DNA of 64,000 nt from contig JAEYFP010000016.1 in NCBI GenBank assembly GCA_023402845.1, positions 124,001 to 188,000 on the forward strand. Reading direction: 5' to 3'. Shown here in pieces: positions 51,625 through 60,929 of the stretch. This stretch comes from Bacillota bacterium. Its GTDB lineage: Bacteria; Bacillota; Clostridia; Lachnospirales; Lachnospiraceae. Each line of letters begins with the position of its first letter. The first letter of the stretch is position 1. Made by a program: the position numbers and the translations under genes. The notes beneath the pieces are model-generated. The model was not told the DNA's origin. It did no database searches and saw only the letters and a list, made by a program, of their open reading frames with translations.

Positions 51625-51647
51625 AAAGCACCCGTCATAGGTGCTTT
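51625..51647 (-). terminator. Terminator between tail-fibre gene and lysis genes
   Basis: Minus-strand AAAGCACC/GGTGCTTT 8-bp stem with a 7-base loop, ending in TTTTATT. It separates structural from lysis expression and may be partially read through. Confidence 0.7.
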
Positions 51648-51681
51648 ACTACAGCTGCATTTAATTGTATTTACATGTCTC

Positions 51682-52935
51682 CTACACCCCGCTTTCATAG
51701 GTGCCGGTAACGCCGAGAATGTTTATGCCGGCTTTGATATTTTCGGACTTAATATCTGCATCTATGTCGGATGTTACAGCCTTTACCAACAGTTTCCTGA
51801 CGTTGTCCGTCTTTTTAATATACAAAGTGTTGTCCATTGCCTGCGGCAGGACTGTCAGCTCCCTATCACCTATCTCCATATCAGCTGTTACTATAACGCC
51901 GCCTTCGCAAACACAAATGATTCTGTTTTGTAACTGCATAACATTGCTTATTTTGATGCCTGGCACAACGACTGTATAGTTTGTTTGCCCATTATAATCA
52001 TAAATGTCATCCAATTGCAATAAGTTGTAATCGGAAAACAGCAAATATTTGCCGTTGCTATATATAGCCTTATGATATAGGGGCAGGTTCTCTACAACCG
52101 TACCTGCGTAAGGTTCTGTAATTTCACATATTTGTGACCAGTTCAGACCACTAACAGACGTGCGCGCAGTATGATAATGGTACGGATTAGCACTGCTGCT
52201 ACTTCCATGAGAATACTCCGTGCGCAAGAACGTACCATTTACAAACAACATTCTTGTTCCTGATGGGGAACTTCCGATTGACACATAGTCAACTTTCTTC
52301 CCATCTGCCGTAACTGTTACGACAGCACTCCTTTTATTATATAGTATTAATCTATTATTTGCCCAAATACTCTCATACACAGGCCCTGTCTGGCCGTACG
52401 TGCCGAATGCAGTTCCTGTCGATATTCCTGTGCTGAAGTTGTATAAATCATCACTCGCGAATACAAACACGCCGACGCTACCCGAACTGTATTCACATTG
52501 CCCAATTAAAATAAAAGTCGTACCAGTATGCGCTATTGTAAGCAAACGCTGTTTTGCTGCCGTGTATTGGTAGCTTGATACCTGCAGATCCCATAAGTAG
52601 TTGTCTTTTGTATCCCAATTTACCAGATCCTGACTTTTTGTTATGACACCCTTATCCTCTGTCTTATTGCTGCCAACAATTATACAGGTGTCATCTACTA
52701 TTATCATATCGGCAAATTTATAATCTCCTATTTTCCTGCAGGCCCAATATAGACCATCTTCAGATATTGCAATATTCCCAGAGTCACCCAGCGCGACGAT
52801 CTTGTCACCAAATTGCAATGCTTTTATCAAGTTGTCTGATATAGGCAGGGCATTTGGTGTCCAGTGCAGTGTTGTTTCATCCACATCTGGATCCTTGTAA
52901 ATAATACCTTTTGGTAAGTTTGTTTTTCCTCTCAT
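51682..52935 (-). CDS. Phage tail-tip / receptor-binding candidate with BNR-like repeats
   Basis: A 417-residue protein. The middle part shows repeated strand-turn patterns with Asp-box-like units (SEDGLYWACRKIGDY, KSQDLVNWDTKDNY, SSDDLYNFSTG), suggesting a beta-propeller. The last 35 residues, DIDADIKSENIKAGINILGVTGTYE, match the trimer-forming end seen in many Firmicute phage fibre proteins. It is the last structural gene before the lysis module and is probably a host-recognition protein. Exact receptor unknown. Confidence 0.72.
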   Translation of the reverse strand: MRGKTNLPKGIIYKDPDVDETTLHWTPNALPISDNLIKALQFGDKIVALGDSGNIAISEDGLYWACRKIGDYKFADMIIVDDTCIIVGSNKTEDKGVITKSQDLVNWDTKDNYLWDLQVSSYQYTAAKQRLLTIAHTGTTFILIGQCEYSSGSVGVFVFASDDLYNFSTGISTGTAFGTYGQTGPVYESIWANNRLILYNKRSAVVTVTADGKKVDYVSIGSSPSGTRMLFVNGTFLRTEYSHGSSSSANPYHYHTARTSVSGLNWSQICEITEPYAGTVVENLPLYHKAIYSNGKYLLFSDYNLLQLDDIYDYNGQTNYTVVVPGIKISNVMQLQNRIICVCEGGVIVTADMEIGDRELTVLPQAMDNTLYIKKTDNVRKLLVKAVTSDIDADIKSENIKAGINILGVTGTYESGV

Positions 52936-52937
52936 TT

Positions 52938-53744
52938 TCAGCCCACCTTCCTAATAATAATCGTGCAATATAGCGGATATTCCGGCGCGGAGGCACATGT
53001 AAATCTGATAAATCCATTTTTACTGTCTATGATGCATCCTGTATCTGTAGCTGCTTCGTAGCTTTCCTCTGTAAAATACACATCTACGATATCCTTATCC
53101 GTAATCCGGCTTTCTGTCAGATCAAATGTTGTACCAGACCCAAAATCTAATGTCTGATCGGTCAGAATAAAAGACTGCGCCTCCAGCGTCGCAACTCGCT
53201 CCTGCTGATCAGTAAAGCCTGTTTGTAGTGCTTCCACATTACCGGCTACTGCCACTACATCGAAAGCGTTCAGCGTCTGAAGGATCTGATTCTGCGCAGA
53301 GACGCTTGAAATCAACTCGGCCGCCTTTATATTGTGTTCTGTCATCTGCGTTGAGATATTTTGATACTGAGCTACAATGGCAAGAAATACATCGTCAGAT
53401 GGTTCCAGGTCTATCACAATACCTGTTGTTGCTCCTTCTAATATCTCCACGGCTACGACCGTGGACGTGAGTGTAGCGCCTCCCCCTACGCCAAAGACGC
53501 CTATGTATAATGTTTTATCATACTGCATTGCTGCAGCTGGAATCATACAGGAATTGTCATTGTCCAGCACTGCGTATTGCACCTGATCTTTCGTCTGATA
53601 AAACACAGCTGTCTTCACAAGATCATTCCAACTGTTATCAAACTCAAATATACACCTGTCTGCATTTTCATCACCGGCAGATATCACCACCTCATTTTGC
53701 TTGCTCAAAAGCTGCCCTTCCAGTTTAAATTTTAACTCTGTCAT
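52938..53744 (-). CDS. Phage baseplate/BppU-like or tail-fibre protein
   Basis: A 268-residue protein. The N-terminal 110 residues form a beta-rich domain (RCIFEFDNSWNDLVKTAVFYQTKD) of the type found at the start of BppU-like baseplate proteins. Residues about 120-185 are a coiled coil (MTEHNIKAAELISSVSAQNQ), and the C-terminus is a small beta domain. It lies 14 bases from the preceding fibre gene and 2 from the following one. It likely links Tal/Dit to receptor-binding proteins. Confidence 0.7.
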   Translation of the reverse strand: MTELKFKLEGQLLSKQNEVVISAGDENADRCIFEFDNSWNDLVKTAVFYQTKDQVQYAVLDNDNSCMIPAAAMQYDKTLYIGVFGVGGGATLTSTVVAVEILEGATTGIVIDLEPSDDVFLAIVAQYQNISTQMTEHNIKAAELISSVSAQNQILQTLNAFDVVAVAGNVEALQTGFTDQQERVATLEAQSFILTDQTLDFGSGTTFDLTESRITDKDIVDVYFTEESYEAATDTGCIIDSKNGFIRFTCASAPEYPLYCTIIIRKVG

Positions 53745-53758
53745 TTTATCCTCTCTTT

Positions 53759-55222
53759 CTATGGAACATATACCTTTATTGGTTCACCCACGCCTGCTGC
53801 CGTCTTTGCTATACCTTTTATGGTTCCTGATAATTTTTTGATAATTGATACATCGTCTCTCATAAGGATACTGAAATAGTTTGATGATGTGGTCGTTGAG
53901 TGCGCAATTATAAGCTTATCATCTGCCCTAAAAATATTCAGGTCATAATATGCTCCAATATCCTCCGCTCCAAGGAGTCCTCTATCTTCCACTTGTATGC
54001 TCTTGTCCTGCTTTATTTTACATTCGATATAACGTGTTTTATTTGAACCAACAGTATTGGTCCGATATATAGAAAAAAATCCGTTTGCTGTTTTTATTGC
54101 AGACATTGCGAGCGGTGAGTAGCCGTTTCTGTCTAATAAAGTGTAAGCATCGCTAATAATAACACCTTCTTCTAACGTAAGCACAACTGCTCCTACATTA
54201 TTACTGTTTGTAGAATAAGTATTTAAAGCACCTACCAATACGACCGTGGTTGCGTTTAACAGTTCTAGCACCATGCATTTTTTTGAATACCCGACAGTTG
54301 CCACATTATATAGCATAACTGACTCATCAATAGTATATAGTTGGCCTAAGGTGAGCACTGAGCCCTCTACGGAGAAAATTCTTGCCAAAAGGTTATTTGA
54401 AGATTTTGTTAAACAATAGACTACCAGTATTTTTGATTCGGATAATGCTATGGCGGCTTTATATTCACCTGAATATTTTACGGAGTCGATATACATAATA
54501 GTGCCAACGGTCATCGAGATGCCATTTATGGTAAGGACATACGCACACAACTGCCTGTTAGCAGATGCTGTTGCGCTAAATATTACCGCTGTGCTTTCTG
54601 ATAGTGCTACCATGCAGGGCATATATGCAGCACTAAGATTATCTGTTGATATATTGGTTTGTGCCCCCGCTGTTATAGTTCCATCTGTTTCTATAGAGCA
54701 GACCCTTCCACATAATCTACTGTTAGTCGTTGTTGTGTATGCAACTACAACTTTATTTTCTGACAATTTCACAGCGTATAAATATATGCCTGTTTGACTT
54801 GTACTCGATAAAATAATGGTATTAATAAGTAACCATGAATCAGATACAAAATCATACACAGATGCGCATACCTGAATTGTGGTTGAAAAAGACTGTATGA
54901 CAAACATGCGAGTATTATTAAGCATGACTGCATGAAATGATTGACCCGTATTAATGGTACTATTTACACTTTCATATTCAGTTTCTGTCCCGCTTATAGA
55001 TACAAAATCACCAACAGCAATATTGTCTGCTGCCTTTAGTGTTTCCACGGATCCGTTTATAACAAATCCACCGCTGCCTCCTGTTTCAATGTTCTGGATA
55101 TATTCCGGGTAATTTGCCGTAGGTGTATCATTTGGTACGTCAACACCTTTGTTGATAATAGCGGTTTTGATATTCCCAAAATCGTTGATGGCCTGTGAAA
55201 TATTTTCTGCTATGGTAGCCAT
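53759..55222 (-). CDS. Large phage receptor-binding protein candidate
   Basis: A 487-residue protein. The N-terminal 55 residues (AENISQAINDFGNIKTAIINKGVDVP) are a fibre-attachment segment common in phage tail proteins. The following region has repeats of about 55 residues with the pattern VVAYTTTTNSRL, KILVVYCLTKSSNN, MVALSESTAVIF, consistent with a beta-propeller. The C-terminus, LSGTIKGIAKTAAGVGEPIKVYV, forms a small beta domain. The start overlaps the upstream gene by one base (TAATG). Two propeller-like proteins in one tail module may recognise different receptors. Confidence 0.72.
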   Translation of the reverse strand: MATIAENISQAINDFGNIKTAIINKGVDVPNDTPTANYPEYIQNIETGGSGGFVINGSVETLKAADNIAVGDFVSISGTETEYESVNSTINTGQSFHAVMLNNTRMFVIQSFSTTIQVCASVYDFVSDSWLLINTIILSSTSQTGIYLYAVKLSENKVVVAYTTTTNSRLCGRVCSIETDGTITAGAQTNISTDNLSAAYMPCMVALSESTAVIFSATASANRQLCAYVLTINGISMTVGTIMYIDSVKYSGEYKAAIALSESKILVVYCLTKSSNNLLARIFSVEGSVLTLGQLYTIDESVMLYNVATVGYSKKCMVLELLNATTVVLVGALNTYSTNSNNVGAVVLTLEEGVIISDAYTLLDRNGYSPLAMSAIKTANGFFSIYRTNTVGSNKTRYIECKIKQDKSIQVEDRGLLGAEDIGAYYDLNIFRADDKLIIAHSTTTSSNYFSILMRDDVSIIKKLSGTIKGIAKTAAGVGEPIKVYVP

Positions 55223-57159
55223 TACGTAACCCCTTTCAATGTATTCTGCAATTCTGTGTTAAGAGTACCGATCGCATTACTAATACTGGTATCACAGTAT
55301 GATTTCAGATCATCCTCAACGGCCTTTATTTCCGCCGCCGTAAAATAATCTACACCTTTTACTGGATTGACTCCATCTGCACCAGGCAGACCATCCGTGC
55401 CGTCCTTGCCATCTTTACCCGGTAGTCCGTCAATGCCATCCTTCCCATTTGCACCATCTTTCCCTGATAGTCCCTGCGGGATTGTGAAATTCAAAACGGC
55501 GACCGTTTCAGTACCGGAATTTTCAACGGTTGCCTGACTGCCTGCTGCCCCCGTCTCTACGGTGCCAACGGAAATCGTTGCAACTGTACCATCTGCACCA
55601 GGCAGACCATCCGTGCCGTCCTTGCCATCCTTACCCGGTAGGCCGTCATTTCCGTCTTTTCCATCGACACCGGCCGGACCCTCTTTGCCGGCCAAACCGT
55701 CTGCTCCGTCCGTGCCATTCTTCCCCTGCAGGGACGCAAGCCAATCTTCTTTTGTTCCTGCATATCCGTTCTCCGCGGCCAGCTCATAGGCAGATTTACC
55801 TTCTGGTCCGGCGGGGAGTTCCATGTTGTTGAGGATTCCTTGAATAACTGGTTCTGCACCTTCAGGCGTAATAAAATCAGAATCATTTTCAAGCTCACTT
55901 GTTTTGGTCGGCACAACAGCGGCAATCGTTATTACATTATTTTCTTTGGTTATCTCGACATGATCGCCCTGCACCACATTATCGGATGCAACGTAGCCTT
56001 CCATTGATTCATTTACTGTTTTTTGTGCCACAGTCTCAATTTCACTGGAAAGATCCGTATTTTTTACGTAGTTCTGTTCAAATGCATCAATTTTTGTACC
56101 CAATGCTCCAAGGGATAACTTTGTCTCACCCAGTGTAAGTTTTGTATTTTGCGGCTCCCCGATGTCAATCAGGAGCTTTGATAACAAATAGTATGCCTCA
56201 AGGCCGTGCGGCTCTGATTCTATCTCTACATATTCACAATAGCTGAAGGATTCTATGTCTTGATCCGTGAGATTCAGGTCGATTGCCGTAACCTCAATGG
56301 TATCTTTGAATTTAATACCGGTTCCGGTGAGCCATGCCTGCGCTTTTGCAAGTAGATTTGCCGGCAGTGTGACATCGTCCCACGTTGATACATCCTCTGG
56401 AGCATAAATCACGCCAAATTCAGCCGCCCGATCAGTATTTATGATGTAATCAAGACCATTATTAACCGATGAAATATCAATGCGGGATCCGTCCACCTCG
56501 GCACCGACAGGGACCATTGCAGTATAGGTTTCTGACGCGCTGCTCTCTGTTACAATGTCCAGCAGATTTTCCCCAAACCGAATAGGCTGTCGGGCTTTCG
56601 TTTTAAAATCTGCCAGATAGTCTATGTAATCCCCGTCCTGCTCATACCTGATATACACATATCCGCCGCTAAGGTCGAGTAATCTGGTTTTCAACGTTTC
56701 CCAAGTGCTGAGCTGCTTATCAGAGCTGCGGCTGATATAATCATTTTTGTCCTTCACGGTGATGTTGCCTATCTTAAATTGCTGAAATCGCGATACCTGC
56801 GAATTATGGGTATTAATCAACCACCGGAACATTTCCTCCGGCGATCCCTTGAATTCAAAAGGCCTTACCTTTGAATCGTTCAAAAATGCAAGCTTGCCCT
56901 CACACTCGATGCTCTTTTCCAGATAAAAGCCTGCTTTTTCAGTTCTTATCCTTCCTTTCCAAATACACACACCTTCCCTGAAGACTTGCACTACTGATGT
57001 CAGCTTTTTCAAGCTGCTATAATAAGGATGTCGATTGTAAATCGTAAAGGATAAAGCGCCGGCCTTATTTACCTCTAAATTTAATTTTGGATTGTACACT
57101 TTCAGTTCATCGTCTCTTACATCAAACAATATCGATCCATCGCATATAATCTGGTACAT
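55222..57159 (-). CDS. Phage tail endopeptidase/Tal-like protein with collagen-like repeats
   Basis: A 645-residue baseplate hub protein of the prophage tail-endopeptidase type. The first 370 residues resemble Tal/gp18-like hub proteins: VRDDELKVYNPKLNLEVNK, YNRHPYYSSLKKLTSVVQVF, MVPVGAEVDGSRIDI. Then a linker and a collagen-like Gly-X-Y region (about 485-615) with GLPGKDGKDGTDG and GPAGVDGKDGNDG runs, ending in a short trimerisation-like tail. Collagen repeats make a rigid trimeric fibre. It lies between Dit and the receptor-binding genes. Confidence 0.82.
   Translation of the reverse strand: MYQIICDGSILFDVRDDELKVYNPKLNLEVNKAGALSFTIYNRHPYYSSLKKLTSVVQVFREGVCIWKGRIRTEKAGFYLEKSIECEGKLAFLNDSKVRPFEFKGSPEEMFRWLINTHNSQVSRFQQFKIGNITVKDKNDYISRSSDKQLSTWETLKTRLLDLSGGYVYIRYEQDGDYIDYLADFKTKARQPIRFGENLLDIVTESSASETYTAMVPVGAEVDGSRIDISSVNNGLDYIINTDRAAEFGVIYAPEDVSTWDDVTLPANLLAKAQAWLTGTGIKFKDTIEVTAIDLNLTDQDIESFSYCEYVEIESEPHGLEAYYLLSKLLIDIGEPQNTKLTLGETKLSLGALGTKIDAFEQNYVKNTDLSSEIETVAQKTVNESMEGYVASDNVVQGDHVEITKENNVITIAAVVPTKTSELENDSDFITPEGAEPVIQGILNNMELPAGPEGKSAYELAAENGYAGTKEDWLASLQGKNGTDGADGLAGKEGPAGVDGKDGNDGLPGKDGKDGTDGLPGADGTVATISVGTVETGAAGSQATVENSGTETVAVLNFTIPQGLSGKDGANGKDGIDGLPGKDGKDGTDGLPGADGVNPVKGVDYFTAAEIKAVEDDLKSYCDTSISNAIGTLNTELQNTLKGVT
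55373..55432 (-). repeat. Collagen-repeat direct repeat, copy A
   Basis: 60-base direct repeat, 58/60 identical to copy B at 55589-55648. Both encode the same GLPGKDGKDGTDGLPGADG-type collagen block. Recombination between copies would shorten the fibre by 216 bp (72 residues, in frame). Confidence 0.85.
55589..55648 (-). repeat. Collagen-repeat direct repeat, copy B
   Basis: Second copy of the 60-base repeat at 55373-55432, same orientation, differing at two positions. The 216-base spacing is a multiple of three. Confidence 0.85.
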
Positions 57160-57789
57160 TTACAACGCCCCCTCCAGATAGGTGAAAGTAATATATCCTG
57201 AACCCTTACAGCGGATTCGATTATATCCTTCCGTGAACTGGATATTTAATACCTTGTGCTTGCCTGCTGCCAGGGAATATGTTTTCCCGTTTAGGGTAAT
57301 CTCCATCGTGCTGCTAACATCAATAACCGGTATGACTGTTTTTCTGTCGTTGATGCATATAAAATCCTTTTCCCCGGTGATCGATTCCTTGTGTACGGTC
57401 ACTGCATTGTGATATTTATAAGGATCACAATCCGCCTCAAGCACGAGTTTTGATATTCCTTTGTTACTTTCAAAATCATTGATGCTGCAGCGACCGTAAT
57501 AGTAATATTGAGGATCTTTATCCATAATGATCTTCATTTTTTTGCCGTGGATTGCATTGGCTATTTTGCTTTTTTCTTTTTCCCACACCCCGATAAGGGT
57601 AAAGTTAAATGTAAGCTTCCGGTTTTTCAGTTTGGGGGCGCCGAAGGCTTCCGTTAAATCCAAGAAGCCGTCGCCGCCCTGTATCTCCACCAAATTTGTT
57701 TTTACTTCCGGGTACCCGATATCAACGCTGTTCAGTATTAAATTAAAATTTCTGTATGAATGAAATTCATCAAAATAAACACCTTTCAT
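57160..57789 (-). CDS. Distal tail protein (Dit)
   Basis: A 209-residue Dit-type protein. The N-terminus GVYFDEFHSYRNFNLILNSVDIGYPEVKTN and the pattern KLTFNFTLIG with DPQYYYYGRC are typical of Siphoviridae Dit proteins that form the hexameric hub at the tail tip. The C-terminal galectin-like part (FICINDRKTVIPVIDVSS, LAAGKHKVLNI) is the usual carbohydrate-binding-like domain. It lies immediately after the tape measure gene, and its ATG abuts the tape measure stop. Confidence 0.88.
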   Translation of the reverse strand: MKGVYFDEFHSYRNFNLILNSVDIGYPEVKTNLVEIQGGDGFLDLTEAFGAPKLKNRKLTFNFTLIGVWEKEKSKIANAIHGKKMKIIMDKDPQYYYYGRCSINDFESNKGISKLVLEADCDPYKYHNAVTVHKESITGEKDFICINDRKTVIPVIDVSSTMEITLNGKTYSLAAGKHKVLNIQFTEGYNRIRCKGSGYITFTYLEGAL

Positions 57790-60099
57790 TTAGACACCCC
57801 TTTTCCCCTTTGTGATCAGCTCATATAGAGCTTCTGACATAGGGGCAGACAAAGCACCGACTGTTTCCCCTGTATCCATAACAACTTTCAATTGTGCAAG
57901 CTGTGAGAGCATTGGCAGGTACTGTCTTAACAGTGACAATAATTCAGATAGTGCCGTTTCAGCGCCTGCGTTCTGTCCAGCGACCGCCTCAGCAATATAC
58001 TGTTTTAGGGTTTCGATCGGCGCAATTGCCTCTTTCCCCGCTTCCCCTCCTACCATCGTTTTTCCGGTTGCCGGATTGATGCCAAAAGCGGTGGGTCCGT
58101 CCATAACACCGCCTTTTGCATACCACTCTACATCCAGATGCGGGATTGAGCCTTTCAGCAGATCACCGATTTCCCAGCCATCCGGCTGGATATCAAAATG
58201 AGGCAGCTTAATATCCGGCATCTTCCATTCAAAATGGAAGGCATTTTTTATTTTATCTACCACGCCGCCTATAAAATCTCTTACATGAGAAAATACGGAA
58301 TCTGTCTTACTCTTAATTCCATCCCAGATAGAGGATGCCTTATTTCCGATAGTATCAAAGGCTGCTGTTACATTGTCTTTTAGGCTGCTCGCCTTTTGTG
58401 ACGCGTCATTTTTAATCTTTTCCCATGCATCTGATGCTTTTTGGCGAATAGCTTCATTGATCTTGTCGTTGTTTTCTTTTAGTTCTTTGAGCTTATCAAT
58501 AGCTTTTGTTGCAAGTTCTGATGCCTTTTCAGATACATTTTCTTTCATTTCAGACCATTTCTGTGAGGCGTTTTCCTTCATATCAGACCATGTTTCGGAG
58601 GCTTTGCTTTTCAGGTTATCCCATTTCTCTGAAACATTACTCACAAAGCCGGTTACGCCATTCACAATCCACTCGCCAGCGCTTGATATCGCATCCTTCA
58701 GACCTAAGAAAAAATTGTTGATAAAAGTTCTGAATCCTTCGCAATTATCGTACAGGAGTTTAAAAGCGCCTACAAATGGATTTACCAACAGCAGCAATAG
58801 CCCCTGCCAATTGTCTTTGACGAAATTAATAATGCCTGAGAAAAAGCCCATGACTGCATCAGCTCCAGCGCTGACCGTTTCCTTGATTTTATCCCACGCC
58901 TGCGCGCACCATGCACTGATATCATCCCAGTTTTTATAGAGTGCAACCCCGATCGCGATCAAAGCAGTAATGACACCTATCACAATCAGCACAGGCGCCC
59001 CGATCGATGCAATGGCCGGAATTAGTGTGGTACCGATAAAGCTGCCCAGCGCACCAATTCCACTAAGGAGCTTACTGCCCACACCAATCACGCCGCTTAT
59101 GACTGCCGGGGCCTTGCCAATCAATCCTATCACAGTAGTGCCAACACCATGCAGGCTGCCAAATAGCGTTATTATGCTGCTGATACCCTTTGCCATAGAA
59201 CCGCCAACAATTAATACCGGGCCCACTGCTGCTACGATGCCCCCTATGGTAAGTATCAATTTCTTTGTACCATCATCCATGTCGGAAAACTTTTGAATCA
59301 TCGTTGTTGCTTTTTGCCCCAAATTTATTACTGTCGGAAGAATAACTTCTCCAATTTCGGTGCCCAGCAGCCTGATTGATTCTTTTAGGTTTCCAGTCAC
59401 GTTTTCAAACCCGTCTGATTCCCTCGCGGCCTGCCCCATAGCACCGGATAGTTTTTGCGAATCCGTAACCATTTTGAGCAGCGTCTGCTGTTTCTGTATT
59501 TCTGATAAGTCATTATACTTCTGTCCAAATAACTCCATTGCGGCTGCATTACGTGTTGTTTCGGTTGCCGACACACCAAGAGCGGCATCATTGGCAAAGT
59601 TGCCCTTTAAAAAGCTCTGCAGGCTCTCGGCCGTGTCCTCTAAGGATCGATCATAATAGGCCGCAGAATCCGCCGTTGCCTGCAGGGCTGTTTCCATGAG
59701 CGCCATCGCTTCCGCACTGTCTGCTCCTGACGATTTAGCGAATGCGTAAATGGACGTGCCTACTGTATTGAGCCTTGTCTGCAAAATACCGCTTTCACTG
59801 GATACTTTGCCTATCGCTTTGGTCGCCGTGCTTTGCAATTCTCCAAATGTCTGCTCAAATTGGGAGTTGGCCGCTTTTACGTCTGCCGCTGCTTTTACAC
59901 TTGCAATTCCAATGCCTCCAACAGCAGCTGTAACGGGTAAGAACTTTGTGCCCCATGAGGTCATTTTGTCCCCTATCCCCGTCAGTTTTTGACTTAATGC
60001 TACGTGAGCAGTGTCGGCTTTTTTTACTACGCTGTCTATATTGCTGATGGCCTCGGTACCGTCAACGGCTATTTTCCCAAATAATTTAAAAAGTTCCAT
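57790..60099 (-). CDS. Phage tail tape measure protein
   Basis: A 769-residue tape measure protein that sets tail length and is ejected with the DNA. The N-terminal 250 residues contain the TP901-type domain with ALSQKLTGIGDKMTSWGTKF and NDAALGVSATETTRNA. Then come several TM segments (about 265-390, GKAPAVISGVIGVGSKLLSGIGALG), long amphipathic helices rich in Lys/Glu (500-640) and a C-terminal region with KGGVMDGPTAFG. Start ATG has AGGAGGG. Overlaps the preceding gene by 14 bases. 769 residues would imply a tail of roughly 115 nm using the usual 0.15 nm per residue, an inference. Confidence 0.95.
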   Translation of the reverse strand: MELFKLFGKIAVDGTEAISNIDSVVKKADTAHVALSQKLTGIGDKMTSWGTKFLPVTAAVGGIGIASVKAAADVKAANSQFEQTFGELQSTATKAIGKVSSESGILQTRLNTVGTSIYAFAKSSGADSAEAMALMETALQATADSAAYYDRSLEDTAESLQSFLKGNFANDAALGVSATETTRNAAAMELFGQKYNDLSEIQKQQTLLKMVTDSQKLSGAMGQAARESDGFENVTGNLKESIRLLGTEIGEVILPTVINLGQKATTMIQKFSDMDDGTKKLILTIGGIVAAVGPVLIVGGSMAKGISSIITLFGSLHGVGTTVIGLIGKAPAVISGVIGVGSKLLSGIGALGSFIGTTLIPAIASIGAPVLIVIGVITALIAIGVALYKNWDDISAWCAQAWDKIKETVSAGADAVMGFFSGIINFVKDNWQGLLLLLVNPFVGAFKLLYDNCEGFRTFINNFFLGLKDAISSAGEWIVNGVTGFVSNVSEKWDNLKSKASETWSDMKENASQKWSEMKENVSEKASELATKAIDKLKELKENNDKINEAIRQKASDAWEKIKNDASQKASSLKDNVTAAFDTIGNKASSIWDGIKSKTDSVFSHVRDFIGGVVDKIKNAFHFEWKMPDIKLPHFDIQPDGWEIGDLLKGSIPHLDVEWYAKGGVMDGPTAFGINPATGKTMVGGEAGKEAIAPIETLKQYIAEAVAGQNAGAETALSELLSLLRQYLPMLSQLAQLKVVMDTGETVGALSAPMSEALYELITKGKRGV

Positions 60100-60397
60100 T
60101 TACACCCTCCTCAGGGCAAAAGTAAAGAAGGATATCTTCCGAAGATTTCACCGTTTCTTTCATGGATCCCTTCTTTACTTCTATATTTTGTTTCCCCTTT
60201 TTGGCATTTAATCCTGCTTTCCAATCGTCAAAGGATTTGTCCGGGAGTGAATGCAGGTACAGATCCCACAACCTTTCCTCATTCCGCTGTAAAACAATCA
60301 ACTCTATATAATCACCAAATCCCCCATAACAGATGTACCGGTCTAATAGTGGAAACGGGCTTGCATACCGTTTATGCAGCAAGTCCATAAATTCCAT
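60086..60397 (-). CDS. Small phage tail protein (gpGT-like), possible frameshift product
   Basis: About 103 residues from ATG 60397 (ATG 60388 is an alternative with a GGGG site about 9 bases upstream). Motifs such as LLDRYICYGGFGDYIELIVLQRNEERLWDLYLH are typical of the second tail-assembly chaperone. Its frame is -1 relative to the upstream gpG-like gene and is open across the end of it from 60460, so a programmed -1 frameshift could produce a gpGT fusion. No classical slippery heptamer was seen in the overlap. Exact start is uncertain. Confidence 0.6.
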   Translation of the reverse strand: MEFMDLLHKRYASPFPLLDRYICYGGFGDYIELIVLQRNEERLWDLYLHSLPDKSFDDWKAGLNAKKGKQNIEVKKGSMKETVKSSEDILLYFCPEEGVNGTF

Positions 60398-60402
60398 TTC
60401 CC

Positions 60403-60915
60403 CTATTTCACAAATCGTAAGGCAGCCTTGTAAAAATCCTTGAATTCCTCTTTTGTACAAAAGTCAATCACCATGTTTGCAAAGACCGCCGCATCCATTT
60501 GCCCCATTTCGGCAACCGGAATGCCTGATACGGAAGATAAAAGGGCATATAGCTCCCCTTTGCAGGTGACAATATTGGTAAGCAGTATCTGCGCAACATC
60601 AAGCAGAACTCCTCCATAGGCGGCTATTGGATTTCTTTTCGGCTTCGTTTCGTCTGTGGTTTCCTCTTTATTTTCTTCATCCGCAGCTGCCGCAAGCAGA
60701 TCTTTGCTTATAGCAGGATCCTGCACACAGGATTTAAATTCTTTTATTCCGATCTTTGATAAAAGCCGCACCATAAGAAAAATATCATCTGCGCATAAGC
60801 GGCGTAGACAATACTCTTTATTGTCCGTACTCTCCGGCTGACTTTCAGTCGCGGGTAATATTTCGCGGCGAACTCCCTGCTCGAAGCCGTTTAATGTGTC
60901 GTTTGAATATTCCAT
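60403..60915 (-). CDS. Tail assembly chaperone (gpG-like)
   Basis: A 170-residue phage protein. AGGAGGATAT precedes the ATG. The N-terminal 45 residues are hydrophilic, then a helical domain with DDIFLMVRLLSKIGIKEFK and a C-terminal FCTKEEFKDFYKAALRF. Position between the major tail protein and tape measure is the standard place for tail assembly chaperones of siphoviruses. A Lys/Glu-rich spacer (DEENKEETTDETKP) lies in the middle. Confidence 0.72.
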   Translation of the reverse strand: MEYSNDTLNGFEQGVRREILPATESQPESTDNKEYCLRRLCADDIFLMVRLLSKIGIKEFKSCVQDPAISKDLLAAAADEENKEETTDETKPKRNPIAAYGGVLLDVAQILLTNIVTCKGELYALLSSVSGIPVAEMGQMDAAVFANMVIDFCTKEEFKDFYKAALRFVK

Positions 60916-60929
60916 CTATATCCTCCTGA

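Noticed and set aside
51567..51698. Holin N-terminal extension through the hairpin
   Set aside because: It crosses a terminator stem and a palindrome, and AGGAGG lies just before the ATG at 51566.
55530..55925. Frames within the collagen-like region on both strands
   Set aside because: They arise from the repeated Gly-X-Y codon pattern and are not separate genes.
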